Positions 1-5,824 are shown, counted from the first letter of the stretch. The stretch is 6,811 bases of DNA from an uncultured Veillonella sp. (GCA_900765235.1 CAAFRK010000251.1:1-6811); one strand, 5' to 3'. Notes: a model not told the origin generated them from the sequence alone. Translations and numbers: made by a program.

Positions 1-19
1 ACTTCTCCAAAAAAAGATT

Positions 20-62
20 AAACCCTTATAACACTAGTAAATATCTAGTGTTATAAGGGTTT
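20..62 (-). terminator. Intrinsic terminator, probably bidirectional, after the DUF445 operon
   Basis: A perfect 18-bp inverted repeat (20-37 with 45-62) encloses a 7-nt loop. Read on the minus strand, the stem ends in a T-rich arm and a second T run follows (complement of A9-A15). Read on the plus strand, the right arm ends in five T residues (60-64). It lies about 90 nt beyond the stop codon of the last minus-strand gene, so it most likely ends the DUF445 transcript. The two-sided T-richness means it could also end a plus-strand gene located before the window start, which cannot be seen. Confidence 0.88.
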
Positions 63-93
63 TTACACACACTTTTTGTCCTATAAGCCCGTT

Positions 94-129
94 TTTTTGT
101 ATTATGTAGTGTTTTTGTATTATGTAGCG
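94..129. repeat. Tandem direct repeat, two 18-bp copies
   Basis: Two adjacent copies of TTTTTGTATTATGTAGYG lie at 94-111 and 112-129 and differ at one position (T versus C). They sit between the stop codon of the distal DUF445 gene and its terminator, inside the presumed 3' untranslated region. No function is evident. The period of 18 bp and the head-to-tail arrangement fit replication slippage. Confidence 0.8.
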
Positions 130-154
130 TTTATAGTATATAATCTTGAATGGT

Positions 155-1468
155 TTAGCCTATAAATTGTTGCCATAATGGCATATAAACGTATTCCAGG
201 AAGGTCCATACAACAAGACCTGCAATAGCACCAACAATGGCACCATTGATACGGATCCAGCTGAGGTCATCCTCTACCTTAGATTCAATGAAGTAAATAA
301 ACTTCTCTGTGCTAAGTCCACCCAGAACTTGGCGTATGATGGTTTCAATAAGGTCATACCCCTGTTCAAGCACATATATACCAATATTGTGCAATGTATC
401 TTCTATACGGTTTCTCAAATCTTCGGATTGACCATATACAGTCCACAATTCAAGGGCAATATTTACGAGGACTTGTGCTGGTGTTTCTCCATTTTCATCC
501 CCTACAAGTAATAGTTCCTCTACATAAGGGCATAAATGGTTCTCAATGACAGATTCCCAATCTTGTTCGCGAATCCAGCGTTCCCACGCTTCATCAAGAG
601 CATCACAAACCTCGCGATTCTCTTCTATATGGCGAATTGGGTCTACCCATTGGCGAAGCCATGCAGTCCGTTCAGGACTATTCGGGCGCTTCCAATTTTC
701 AAGCATCGCATAGGCCTCTTGAACGATAGCCTGTGCCAGCTCATGATAGTTCACCACATCAGTCGCTTCAGACATGGAGATAAGGAAATCAGACCAGAAG
801 CCTTTTCGCTTTTTCTTATGAGCCTCTTCTGCTACAACTGCTGTTAGCCACGTAACCATAGCTGGATGATTAATACGTTCTTGAATTACGTTCAACACCT
901 GTACAACCATGCCTTCATAGCGATTATGTTCACATAAGTCGAGCAATACGTGTTTCAAAACCGGTACTAGAGAATGCTTTTGAAGCAATCCACGAATGCG
1001 TTTTGCCCCCCATTGTGCCCATTCCTCGTTCGTTTGAGACTTCCATAATAGATGTAGCCCTTGATGTATCACAAGGCGCGCTGCCCGCTGTCCTTCTGGA
1101 GATAGCAAGAATTTTTCAAACAATGGTACAAATTGAACATTGCTCAACAATACTTTGCAACGTTCCTTCGTGAGCATCTTTGTCTCAACGAGCTTAATAA
1201 CACCGTTGATAAGACGATCCTTATTGCGAGGAATTAACGCTGTATGATATGGAAAACCTAGTGGCTTACGGAACAATGCAGTTACGGCAAACCAGTCCGC
1301 CACACTGCCGATAAGGGCTGACTGCACAGCCCAATAAAGAGGCTGATACCAGCTTTCATGGCCATAGAAAAATTGACCTATGAAAACAAAACAGTATAAT
1401 ACAGCAGTCAAGCCAAGAATGCCATTAGCACGTTGCCGTAAGGTGAGGGATTTCAAATACTGAATCAT
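155..1468 (-). CDS. DUF445 family membrane protein (YjiN/YheB-like), distal paralogue
   Basis: A 437-residue protein of the DUF445 family, whose biochemical role is not established. Residues about 15-35 and 43-66 form two N-terminal hydrophobic segments. The second runs into the family signature ADWFAVTALFRKPLG (57-71), followed by the HTALIPRNKDRL stretch (75-86). A long, helix-rich, charged middle part (about 90-395) has no enzymatic motif. The C-terminal signature IRING (405-409) leads into a last hydrophobic helix to about residue 430. This suggests an inner-membrane protein anchored at both ends. The ATG at 1468 overlaps the stop of the upstream DUF445 gene as ATGA, and the AGAGGGGG ribosome binding site (1476-1483) lies inside that gene, which points to translational coupling. 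The two proteins are paralogues. Family assignment is secure; function and exact topology are inferred or unknown. Confidence 0.9.
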   Translation of the reverse strand: MIQYLKSLTLRQRANGILGLTAVLYCFVFIGQFFYGHESWYQPLYWAVQSALIGSVADWFAVTALFRKPLGFPYHTALIPRNKDRLINGVIKLVETKMLTKERCKVLLSNVQFVPLFEKFLLSPEGQRAARLVIHQGLHLLWKSQTNEEWAQWGAKRIRGLLQKHSLVPVLKHVLLDLCEHNRYEGMVVQVLNVIQERINHPAMVTWLTAVVAEEAHKKKRKGFWSDFLISMSEATDVVNYHELAQAIVQEAYAMLENWKRPNSPERTAWLRQWVDPIRHIEENREVCDALDEAWERWIREQDWESVIENHLCPYVEELLLVGDENGETPAQVLVNIALELWTVYGQSEDLRNRIEDTLHNIGIYVLEQGYDLIETIIRQVLGGLSTEKFIYFIESKVEDDLSWIRINGAIVGAIAGLVVWTFLEYVYMPLWQQFIG

Positions 1469-2700
1469 TTGAGCACCCCCTCTACTAAAAGATATAAACC
1501 GTAGAATATACCGCCTAAAACAGCCCCTACGAGGGAACCATTGATACGAACCATTTGAAGGTCATAGTACATCTTGCCTCGTACAATTTGGGTGATTTCA
1601 TCAGGGGAATAACGAGATAATTCCTGCCCTACCACCTTATCGATGAGAGGGTTTAATTTTTGTAACCACGGAATGCTGCGTAACAAGAAGAATCGTTCAA
1701 AGGGCGCTTGCTTGTCTGGGTTAAGCAAAATCTCTGTGCCGAGCACATTAAAGCGACCGATAACGATGTCCATGAGACGTTTCCAGTCCACAGTATCGCC
1801 ATCGATGAGCTTGCCTTCCCATTCTTCAAGAACCATCTTAATCCATTGGTCTTTATGCTCTTCGATGAAAGCTTGCCACTCTGCATTGGTTTCCAAATTA
1901 TTGAAGAAACGAATGGCTTGGCCCCATACGTAACGACCTAAATCAGAGTCGATGGACTCATTATCCTTAAGGAATTGAACAGCCTTTTTCTGTACCGTTT
2001 CTACCAATCGTTCTGGTGAAAGCCCATCCCCGCCAAAGGCAATAGCCAATTCACGGAAGAAGGAATCCTTCGTATAGGTTTTCATGATGTCTAACATTAC
2101 GCGGTACAAGTACGGATATACCTGATTCGATGCAATGACGCGCTGACAAGTACGATTAAAGTAAAGCCAGAAAATGCTAGCCGTATGGCGTTCTAGCATA
2201 CATCGGCCAAACAAGATAACGAGTGGTGTCGCCTTCCAGTTTGTAACGCCTTTGTATATGGCTTTATTAATTTCCTGACGCATCGGCTCAATGTCCATAT
2301 GGGATAAGACCTGATTGCCTACACCGTACAAAATATCCCGCATTTGGTCTTGTCCTACATCGCTCATGCCGTATTCAATAATGCGGACCATAACCCGTTC
2401 TTTTTTGATGGCATAGTACATTTGAGGCACGCGCAATAGCTCTTCACTAAGCATGGTACGCCCCATTTGTATAAGACGTTCCTTACTGCGTGGTAAGATA
2501 GCAGTTTTAAAAGGTATCCCCAAAGGTTTTGTAAAGAGCGCCGTCACCGCATACCAATCCGCCAAGCCACCGATCATAGCAGCCCCAGATACGTGCATGA
2601 TAAATGCCCAAAACATATCTTGCCGTTGTGGATATGAAATTAAAAATATAATAGCCATGACAACCAATAGGGTGGTTGCCACTGGTTTAGTTTTCATCAT
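1465..2700 (-). CDS. DUF445 family membrane protein (YjiN/YheB-like), proximal paralogue
   Basis: A 411-residue DUF445 protein, first of a tandem pair. It has a hydrophobic segment at about residues 8-23 and a second at about 29-55 that enters the signature ADWYAVTALFTKPLG (47-61), then KTAILPRSKERL. A long helical middle region with many charged residues follows. The C-terminal signature VRINGSLVGAVLGG (about 384-397) starts a final membrane helix. Three start codons lie in a row: GTG (2701-2703), ATG (2698-2700) and ATG (2695-2697). The AGGA at 2708-2711 is 7 nt from the ATG at 2700, 4 nt from the GTG and 10 nt from the second ATG, so 2700 is preferred. Its TGA stop overlaps the next gene's ATG. 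No convincing promoter is visible in the 104 bp before it, so it may be read from the MBL gene upstream. The molecular function is unknown. Confidence 0.89.
   Translation of the reverse strand: MMKTKPVATTLLVVMAIIFLISYPQRQDMFWAFIMHVSGAAMIGGLADWYAVTALFTKPLGIPFKTAILPRSKERLIQMGRTMLSEELLRVPQMYYAIKKERVMVRIIEYGMSDVGQDQMRDILYGVGNQVLSHMDIEPMRQEINKAIYKGVTNWKATPLVILFGRCMLERHTASIFWLYFNRTCQRVIASNQVYPYLYRVMLDIMKTYTKDSFFRELAIAFGGDGLSPERLVETVQKKAVQFLKDNESIDSDLGRYVWGQAIRFFNNLETNAEWQAFIEEHKDQWIKMVLEEWEGKLIDGDTVDWKRLMDIVIGRFNVLGTEILLNPDKQAPFERFFLLRSIPWLQKLNPLIDKVVGQELSRYSPDEITQIVRGKMYYDLQMVRINGSLVGAVLGGIFYGLYLLVEGVLK
1476..1483 (-). promoter_or_regulatory. Ribosome binding site embedded in the preceding gene
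   Basis: AGAGGGGG on the minus strand ends 7 nt before the ATG at 1468. It is formed by the last codons (Glu-Gly-Val) of the proximal DUF445 gene, so ribosomes finishing that gene expose or reuse this site. Together with the ATGA overlap it supports coupled translation of the two paralogues. Confidence 0.7.
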
Positions 2701-2772
2701 CACTTGATCCTAACTTACTGAATTACGTATATAGACTCTCCCCATATAACGTAGTGACCATAGAGGCCACGA

Positions 2773-2800
2773 ACTTTCACGAACTACAAACTGTGAAAGT
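2773..2800. promoter_or_regulatory. Perfect inverted repeat in the MBL-DUF445 gap, possible operator
   Basis: ACTTTCAC (2773-2780) and GTGAAAGT (2793-2800) form a perfect 8-bp inverted repeat with a 12-bp spacer. Half-site centres are 20 bp apart, about two helical turns, as expected for a dimeric DNA-binding protein. No T run follows on the minus strand, so it is a poor intrinsic terminator for the MBL gene that ends at 2805. It lies in the 5' region of the DUF445 pair, but no good -35/-10 pair was found beside it. An operator or an RNA hairpin are both possible. Confidence 0.4.
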
Positions 2801-2804
2801 ATAT

Positions 2805-3506
2805 TTAGAATGTGCATTCATCGCCTTCTTTTTGAGGTTCCCATACAGGGACATCACCAAAGAGCGCTTTAAAATACACGGATGGCGTCCATAGTGGGCC
2901 ATTTAGATGCATAGGAATAAAAGCTTTTTTCACCTCTACGCGGCGTAAAAACTCAATGGCGCCCCACTCCATAGCGTCTTCCAAACGATTATCTACAGGG
3001 AACATCGCTACATCGACAGACAAACCATCCAATTCTTTGAACTCACGCCATGCCATACGCTTTGCATCAGCATTATTCTCCGGCGTATCGCCAAGCCAAT
3101 GCCACCAGTTAAGGTCACCGGCGTGGAAGATAGAATCAGAATCAATATTGGCAGTATTTGTCTTTACGTAGAAAGAGCCGCCTTCATCGGTACTACCATA
3201 CATATGAATGCCTACATCGTCTAATGTCACATCATGACCTGGGCGCATGGTAATACATTTCTTTACCTTGCCTTCTAAGGGCACATCTTGATGGCAAATG
3301 TAGCGTGTTTGAGGACCATCAAATTCTGTAATGGATGGATTAAAATGATCTGCATGAACATGGCTTACAAAGAACCAAAGCTCACGACCACGCTTTGCTA
3401 ATTGCCAAACTATATTATTAGGATCTTTATAATAATCAAACACATAGCAACGCTTACCGTCATCTACAAGAAAGCCACTATGCGCTAAAAAAGTAACATT
3501 CAACAT
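2805..3506 (-). CDS. MBL-fold metallohydrolase (UlaG-like, Lactamase_B_2/B_3 type)
   Basis: A 233-residue metallo-beta-lactamase-fold hydrolase, probably cytoplasmic since no signal peptide is seen. The N terminus VTFLAHSGF is typical of UlaG-like family members. The metal motif HVHADH supplies His49, His51, Asp53 and His54. HAGD at about 128-131 gives a further ligand and the bridging Asp, and His200 in IPMHLNG is the late histidine ligand. All expected metal ligands are therefore present, so an active binuclear enzyme is likely, but the substrate cannot be told from sequence. A longer reading frame begins at TTG 3515, only 2 nt from the GAGAGG ribosome binding site (3518-3523). The ATG at 3506, 11 nt away, matches the usual family N terminus and is chosen. 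No clear terminator follows, so read-through into the DUF445 genes 104 bp downstream is possible. Confidence 0.88.
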   Translation of the reverse strand: MLNVTFLAHSGFLVDDGKRCYVFDYYKDPNNIVWQLAKRGRELWFFVSHVHADHFNPSITEFDGPQTRYICHQDVPLEGKVKKCITMRPGHDVTLDDVGIHMYGSTDEGGSFYVKTNTANIDSDSIFHAGDLNWWHWLGDTPENNADAKRMAWREFKELDGLSVDVAMFPVDNRLEDAMEWGAIEFLRRVEVKKAFIPMHLNGPLWTPSVYFKALFGDVPVWEPQKEGDECTF

Positions 3507-3556
3507 TATTATCAATACCTCTCATTTATTGAGAATTTATATCATTCGTATTGTTT

Positions 3557-3565
3557 ATTATACCA
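3557..3565 (-). promoter_or_regulatory. Extended -10 promoter for the MBL hydrolase gene
   Basis: On the minus strand the sequence reads TGGTATAAT, a perfect TATAAT with the TGn extension of a sigma-70/SigA extended -10 element. No good -35 box is found at 16-18 nt, which extended -10 promoters can tolerate. Transcription would start near 3550, giving a leader of about 45 nt that contains the ribosome binding site at 3518-3523. Confidence 0.6.
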
Positions 3566-3640
3566 TATTTTTCTTAATACATGGCACAAACAAATGGCTA
3601 TTTATATCATATATAAGGGCAGAAATGCCGCTGTCGCTTC

Positions 3641-3997
3641 TTAAATGCGGCCAGCGGCTTTCATATAGTCGATATATTGGTTCCCCCATTTTTCAAGAGA
3701 TGCGAGAACCGCTTTAAACTCTGCCCCCACTTCGGTAAGGCTATATTCTACCTTAGGTGGAATAGTACCATATACTTCACGATGAACTAAACCGTCATCC
3801 TCCATTTGTCGCAGAGCTCTAGTAAGAGTGACTTGCGTAATTGGATATAAGCGGCGCTCTAACTCACGGAAGCGCACAGGACCTTCAGATAATTCGTGCA
3901 TGATCAATAAAGACCATTTGCCGGCTAATAACTTTTGGCTCGTTGCATAGGGACAGCGGCCCACTAAATCATGAACATTTACGAGTTGCTCTGCCAT
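3641..3997 (-). CDS. HxlR-family winged-helix transcriptional regulator
   Basis: A 118-residue HxlR-type regulator, usual length for the family, expected to bind DNA as a dimer. The hallmark CPYA (15-18) is followed by LLAGKWSLLI (23-32), RFRELERRL (42-50), the recognition-helix region TQVTLTRALRQME (54-66) and the wing VYGTIPPKVEYSLTEVG (75-91). Cys15 is the only cysteine. It occupies the N-terminal position that in the family members YodB and HypR senses electrophiles or disulfide stress, so redox sensing is possible but unproven. The frame extends upstream to 4030, but the AAGGAGA site (4004-4010) sits 6 nt before the ATG at 3997, which fixes the start there. It is monocistronic or read into the MBL gene 134 bp downstream, which has its own promoter. 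The target genes are not evident; the flanking peroxidase and MBL genes are candidates. Confidence 0.93.
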   Translation of the reverse strand: MAEQLVNVHDLVGRCPYATSQKLLAGKWSLLIMHELSEGPVRFRELERRLYPITQVTLTRALRQMEDDGLVHREVYGTIPPKVEYSLTEVGAEFKAVLASLEKWGNQYIDYMKAAGRI

Positions 3998-4003
3998 GGT
4001 GAT

Positions 4004-4010
4004 TCTCCTT
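4004..4010 (-). promoter_or_regulatory. Start-deciding ribosome binding site of the HxlR regulator
   Basis: AAGGAGA on the minus strand, 6 nt before the ATG at 3997, selects that ATG over the in-frame upstream start at 4030. The upstream start would also overlap the predicted transcription start region. Confidence 0.8.
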
Positions 4011-4030
4011 TTCGCTCTAATATAATTCAA

Positions 4031-4058
4031 ATGTTATCACATATTTTTACTATTTCAA
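4031..4058 (-). promoter_or_regulatory. SigA-type promoter of the HxlR regulator gene
   Basis: On the minus strand, TTGAAA (4053-4058) and TAACAT (4031-4036) are separated by 16 nt, with a TGA directly before the -10 giving an extended -10 element. Transcription would begin near 4024, about 27 nt before the start codon and just ahead of the ribosome binding site. The spacing and position make this the clearest full promoter in the window. Confidence 0.65.
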
Positions 4059-4066
4059 GCATTTTA

Positions 4067-4089
4067 TGGTATCTTTTTTTAGGGTACCA
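4067..4089. promoter_or_regulatory. Imperfect inverted repeat upstream of the HxlR promoter, possible operator
   Basis: TGGTATC (4067-4073) and GGTACCA (4083-4089) form a 7-bp inverted repeat with one mismatch (a G-T wobble if transcribed) and a 9-bp spacer. It lies about 10 bp upstream of the -35 box of the HxlR gene. HxlR regulators bind inverted repeats and often control themselves, so this could be an operator. The site is short and AT-rich context makes chance likely. Confidence 0.25.
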
Positions 4090-4111
4090 ATATTTATGTT
4101 CGCTAATACAC

Positions 4112-4147
4112 AAAAGAACCGCTAGTTACAAAACTAGCGGTTCTTTT
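4112..4147 (-). terminator. Intrinsic terminator after the peroxidase gene
   Basis: A perfect 16-bp stem (4112-4127 with 4132-4147) closes a 4-nt loop. The core CCGCTAG arm is GC-containing and the descending arm on the minus strand ends in TTCTTTT. It lies about 100 nt beyond the stop codon of the peroxidase and just upstream of the HxlR promoter, so it separates the two transcription units. The T-rich flank on the plus strand (to 4151) means it would also act in the other direction. Confidence 0.87.
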
Positions 4148-4248
4148 CTTTACCATACTAAGGACGCTACTAAACGAACACTTTTAAGAAGCAAGAGATA
4201 TTATAAATCAATGTCACTTATTCCCTAAAATTTAGTCGTCTGCCAAAA

Positions 4249-4791
4249 TCATAATAATGTTTTAATAAAAGATTCCATTTCCATCGGTTTTACAACAGGC
4301 TCAAAGCGCCCTACCACATTACCTTTACGATCTATAACAAACTTAGTAAAGTTCCACTTTACCTCATCGTCCTTTAGATAGTTAGGATCAATGCCATTGA
4401 GATAGTCTGTAAGCATTTCTGTCTTATCACTAGGTGGGAACCCTTTAAATGGTTGCTCTTCAATCATATATTTGAATAAATCCAAGGCACTTTCATCACG
4501 CACATCAGATTTACCCATCACAGTAAAAGTAACCCCATAATTTACCTTGCAAAAGGATTGAATTTCGGTATTAGAACCAGGCTCTTCCTCGCCAAACTGG
4601 TTGGAAGGAACCGCAATAATTTCTAAACCTTGTTCGTTGTATTTCTTATAAAGAGCCTCTAACCCCTCATATTGGTGAGTAAATCCACACTTACTTGCCG
4701 TATTAACAACGATAAGAACTTTGCCTTCAAAATTTTGTAGTGATTGCAATTCACCAGACTTATTAGGCAGAGAAAATTGATATACAGACAT
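4249..4791 (-). CDS. Glutathione peroxidase family thiol peroxidase (BtuE/Gpx type)
   Basis: A 180-residue member of the glutathione peroxidase family, which reduces peroxides and hydroperoxides in the cytoplasm. The peroxidatic Cys35 lies in NTASKCGFT. Gln65 in PSNQFGEEEPG and Trp146-Asn147 in WNFTKF complete the Cys-Gln-Trp-Asn tetrad. The widespread PCNQF cysteine is replaced by Ser63, while Cys81 is kept at the position of the resolving cysteine in thioredoxin-dependent plant and bacterial enzymes. This favours thioredoxin rather than glutathione as reductant (inference). Residues about 112-144 form a longer loop than in short bacterial Gpx proteins. The ATG at 4791 has AGGAG (4797-4801) 5 nt upstream. 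It follows the unknown gene by 32 bp with no visible promoter in the gap, so the two are probably cotranscribed, and a strong terminator lies downstream. Confidence 0.93.
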   Translation of the reverse strand: MSVYQFSLPNKSGELQSLQNFEGKVLIVVNTASKCGFTHQYEGLEALYKKYNEQGLEIIAVPSNQFGEEEPGSNTEIQSFCKVNYGVTFTVMGKSDVRDESALDLFKYMIEEQPFKGFPPSDKTEMLTDYLNGIDPNYLKDDEVKWNFTKFVIDRKGNVVGRFEPVVKPMEMESFIKTLL

Positions 4792-4823
4792 AGTAACTCC
4801 TAACTTTCACGATAAAACTAATA

Positions 4824-5618
4824 TTATATTAATAATGTTTTTACATCGTAATTAAATCTTGCCGTTCTTTCAGCCGCAGTTTTTTGCCATTCTGTAGGTG
4901 CAGTACCGTCTTTTTCTAGGAAGAATCCAGAGTCAAGGTAGCGAATGATAATATAGTTGGAATCTTTTTGGTCAAAGCCATTGCCACGACTAAAATCAAT
5001 GCCATGGCCTGTATTGCGCGTTACGATGGCTTCTAATAAAGGCAACGTAATGGCATTCAATGTGATTTTCATATCTGGAGAATCAAAAATCTTTTTAAGG
5101 AATGAACTAGGTTTTTCTTCCTTATAGACTAATAATTTGCTAATTGTACCATTAGAGGCACATACTACGCGACGGATTTCATTAATAGGAATATCTACCT
5201 TACCATTTGAGATAACACCATTTTTAATGGTAATTTCTCGTTTACCCATAATAGAATAATCCAATGGTAATTGAAGGGTATCTAGGTTTGCAGGGAAGTC
5301 CGCTGTCAATTTATGGCGAGCAAAGGCCGCAATGATTGCTTTTGTTTCACGAATGTTGTGACCAGCATTAGACCCTTTACGGTCAGTATCTAAATCTTGA
5401 CCTTCAATATTTTTCCAATTATGGTCTCTAAACATAATCGTATAGTTAGAATTTGAATTTAGATATCTTGTAAGATATAGCTCATTTACGTCATCAAAAT
5501 CAATGTCAGTTATCACCTGACCATTTGCATCTTTGCAAAGTACACCATTATAACTAACCGTCAATGTACGATCAGTATCTTCAAAAACAACAGGATTTGC
5601 GTCGAATACAGAAATCAT
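4824..5618 (-). CDS. Hypothetical protein with two similar beta-rich halves (PH-like fold suspected)
   Basis: I do not recognise this 264-residue protein. It has no signal peptide, no membrane helix and no catalytic motif, so it is probably cytoplasmic. It appears internally duplicated. RTLTVSYNGV (17-26) resembles REITIKNGV (127-135), DIDFDDV (38-44) resembles DIPINEI (142-148), and SNYTIMFRD (57-65) resembles SKLLVYKE (160-167). Each half then ends in a helix (about 91-104 and 188-202). Several beta strands followed by one C-terminal helix is the pattern of bacterial PH-like domains; this is an inference from pattern only. A third strand-rich stretch, NYIIIRYLDSGFFLEKD, lies at 221-237. The frame extends to 5687, but AAGGAG (5625-5630), 6 nt before the ATG at 5618, fixes the start. 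The peroxidase gene follows after 32 bp, suggesting one operon and possibly a shared stress role. Confidence 0.8.
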   Translation of the reverse strand: MISVFDANPVVFEDTDRTLTVSYNGVLCKDANGQVITDIDFDDVNELYLTRYLNSNSNYTIMFRDHNWKNIEGQDLDTDRKGSNAGHNIRETKAIIAAFARHKLTADFPANLDTLQLPLDYSIMGKREITIKNGVISNGKVDIPINEIRRVVCASNGTISKLLVYKEEKPSSFLKKIFDSPDMKITLNAITLPLLEAIVTRNTGHGIDFSRGNGFDQKDSNYIIIRYLDSGFFLEKDGTAPTEWQKTAAERTARFNYDVKTLLI

Positions 5619-5624
5619 AGCCCT

Positions 5625-5630
5625 CTCCTT
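5625..5630 (-). promoter_or_regulatory. Start-deciding ribosome binding site of the hypothetical gene
   Basis: AAGGAG on the minus strand, 6 nt before the ATG at 5618, selects this start. The upstream in-frame ATG at 5687 has no comparable site and would place coding sequence across the palindrome edge and the predicted promoter. Confidence 0.75.
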
Positions 5631-5678
5631 TTCACGACTCCAAACACAATGATACTTGTATGTATCAAGTGCATTTAC

Positions 5679-5707
5679 GTAATACATTGATTAAGTACAT
5701 TAATCAA
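5679..5707 (-). promoter_or_regulatory. Candidate promoter of the hypothetical-peroxidase unit
   Basis: On the minus strand TTGATT (5702-5707) and TATTAC (5679-5684) are 17 nt apart, matching SigA spacing with a weak -10. An alternative is TTGTAT (5746-5751) with TATGAT (5722-5727) at 18 nt, which has the better -10 and would place the palindrome at 5687-5707 downstream of the start site. I cannot decide between them from sequence. Confidence 0.4.
5687..5707. promoter_or_regulatory. Perfect palindrome, probable operator before the hypothetical-peroxidase unit
   Basis: TTGATTAA (5687-5694) and TTAATCAA (5700-5707) form a perfect 8-bp inverted repeat around a 5-bp spacer. Depending on which promoter is used, it overlaps the -35 and spacer or lies just downstream of the start site; either position suits repression. 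The half-sites begin like FNR half-sites (TTGAT/ATCAA), but FNR needs a 4-bp gap and here it is 11, so FNR is unlikely. MarR- or TetR-type dimers bind sites of this size. The binding protein is unknown. Confidence 0.5.
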
Positions 5708-5754
5708 CTTTATTTAACCTAATCATACACCTTCTATATAGATTTATACAAACA

Positions 5755-5784
5755 AAAAAGCTGATCCCGAAGAATCAGCTTTTT
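5755..5784 (-). terminator. Intrinsic terminator of pta with a cUUCGg tetraloop
   Basis: Read on the minus strand, the arms 5772-5784 and 5755-5767 pair over 13 bp, including one G-U wobble, and close a UUCG loop with a C-G pair, the extra-stable tetraloop. Six T residues (5754-5759 complement) end the descending arm. It lies about 40 nt past the pta stop codon. The UUCG loop forms properly only in the minus-strand transcript, which fixes its direction. Confidence 0.92.
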
Positions 5785-5824
5785 CTATTTCATTGAAATG
5801 TTTCAAATGAAGTTGTAGTTGAAA

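Noticed and set aside
3627..3658. Inverted repeat GCCGCTG/CAGCGGC spanning the stop codon of the HxlR gene, as a terminator
   Set aside because: Only 7 bp with an 18-nt loop, and no T run follows on the minus strand; too weak to call.
3529..3717. Plus-strand frame of 62 residues in the gap between the MBL and HxlR genes
   Set aside because: It starts at TTG without a ribosome binding site, runs into the 3' end of the HxlR gene on the other strand, and resembles translated AT-rich intergenic DNA.
3971..4228. Plus-strand frame of 85 residues across the HxlR promoter and the peroxidase terminator
   Set aside because: It reads straight through a promoter and a perfect terminator hairpin that serve minus-strand genes, and shows no protein-like pattern.
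2772..4812. Shared 11-mer AACTTTCACGA at 2772-2782 and 4802-4812 as a common regulatory box
   Set aside because: A few repeated 11-mers are expected by chance in a window of this size, and the second copy lacks the inverted partner seen at the first.
4252..4841. Same 12-mer TAATAATGTTTT at the 3' ends of the peroxidase gene (4252-4263) and the hypothetical gene (4830-4841)
   Set aside because: Both encode similar Lys-Thr-Leu-Leu endings in AT-rich codons; coincidence is the simplest explanation and the proteins are otherwise unrelated.
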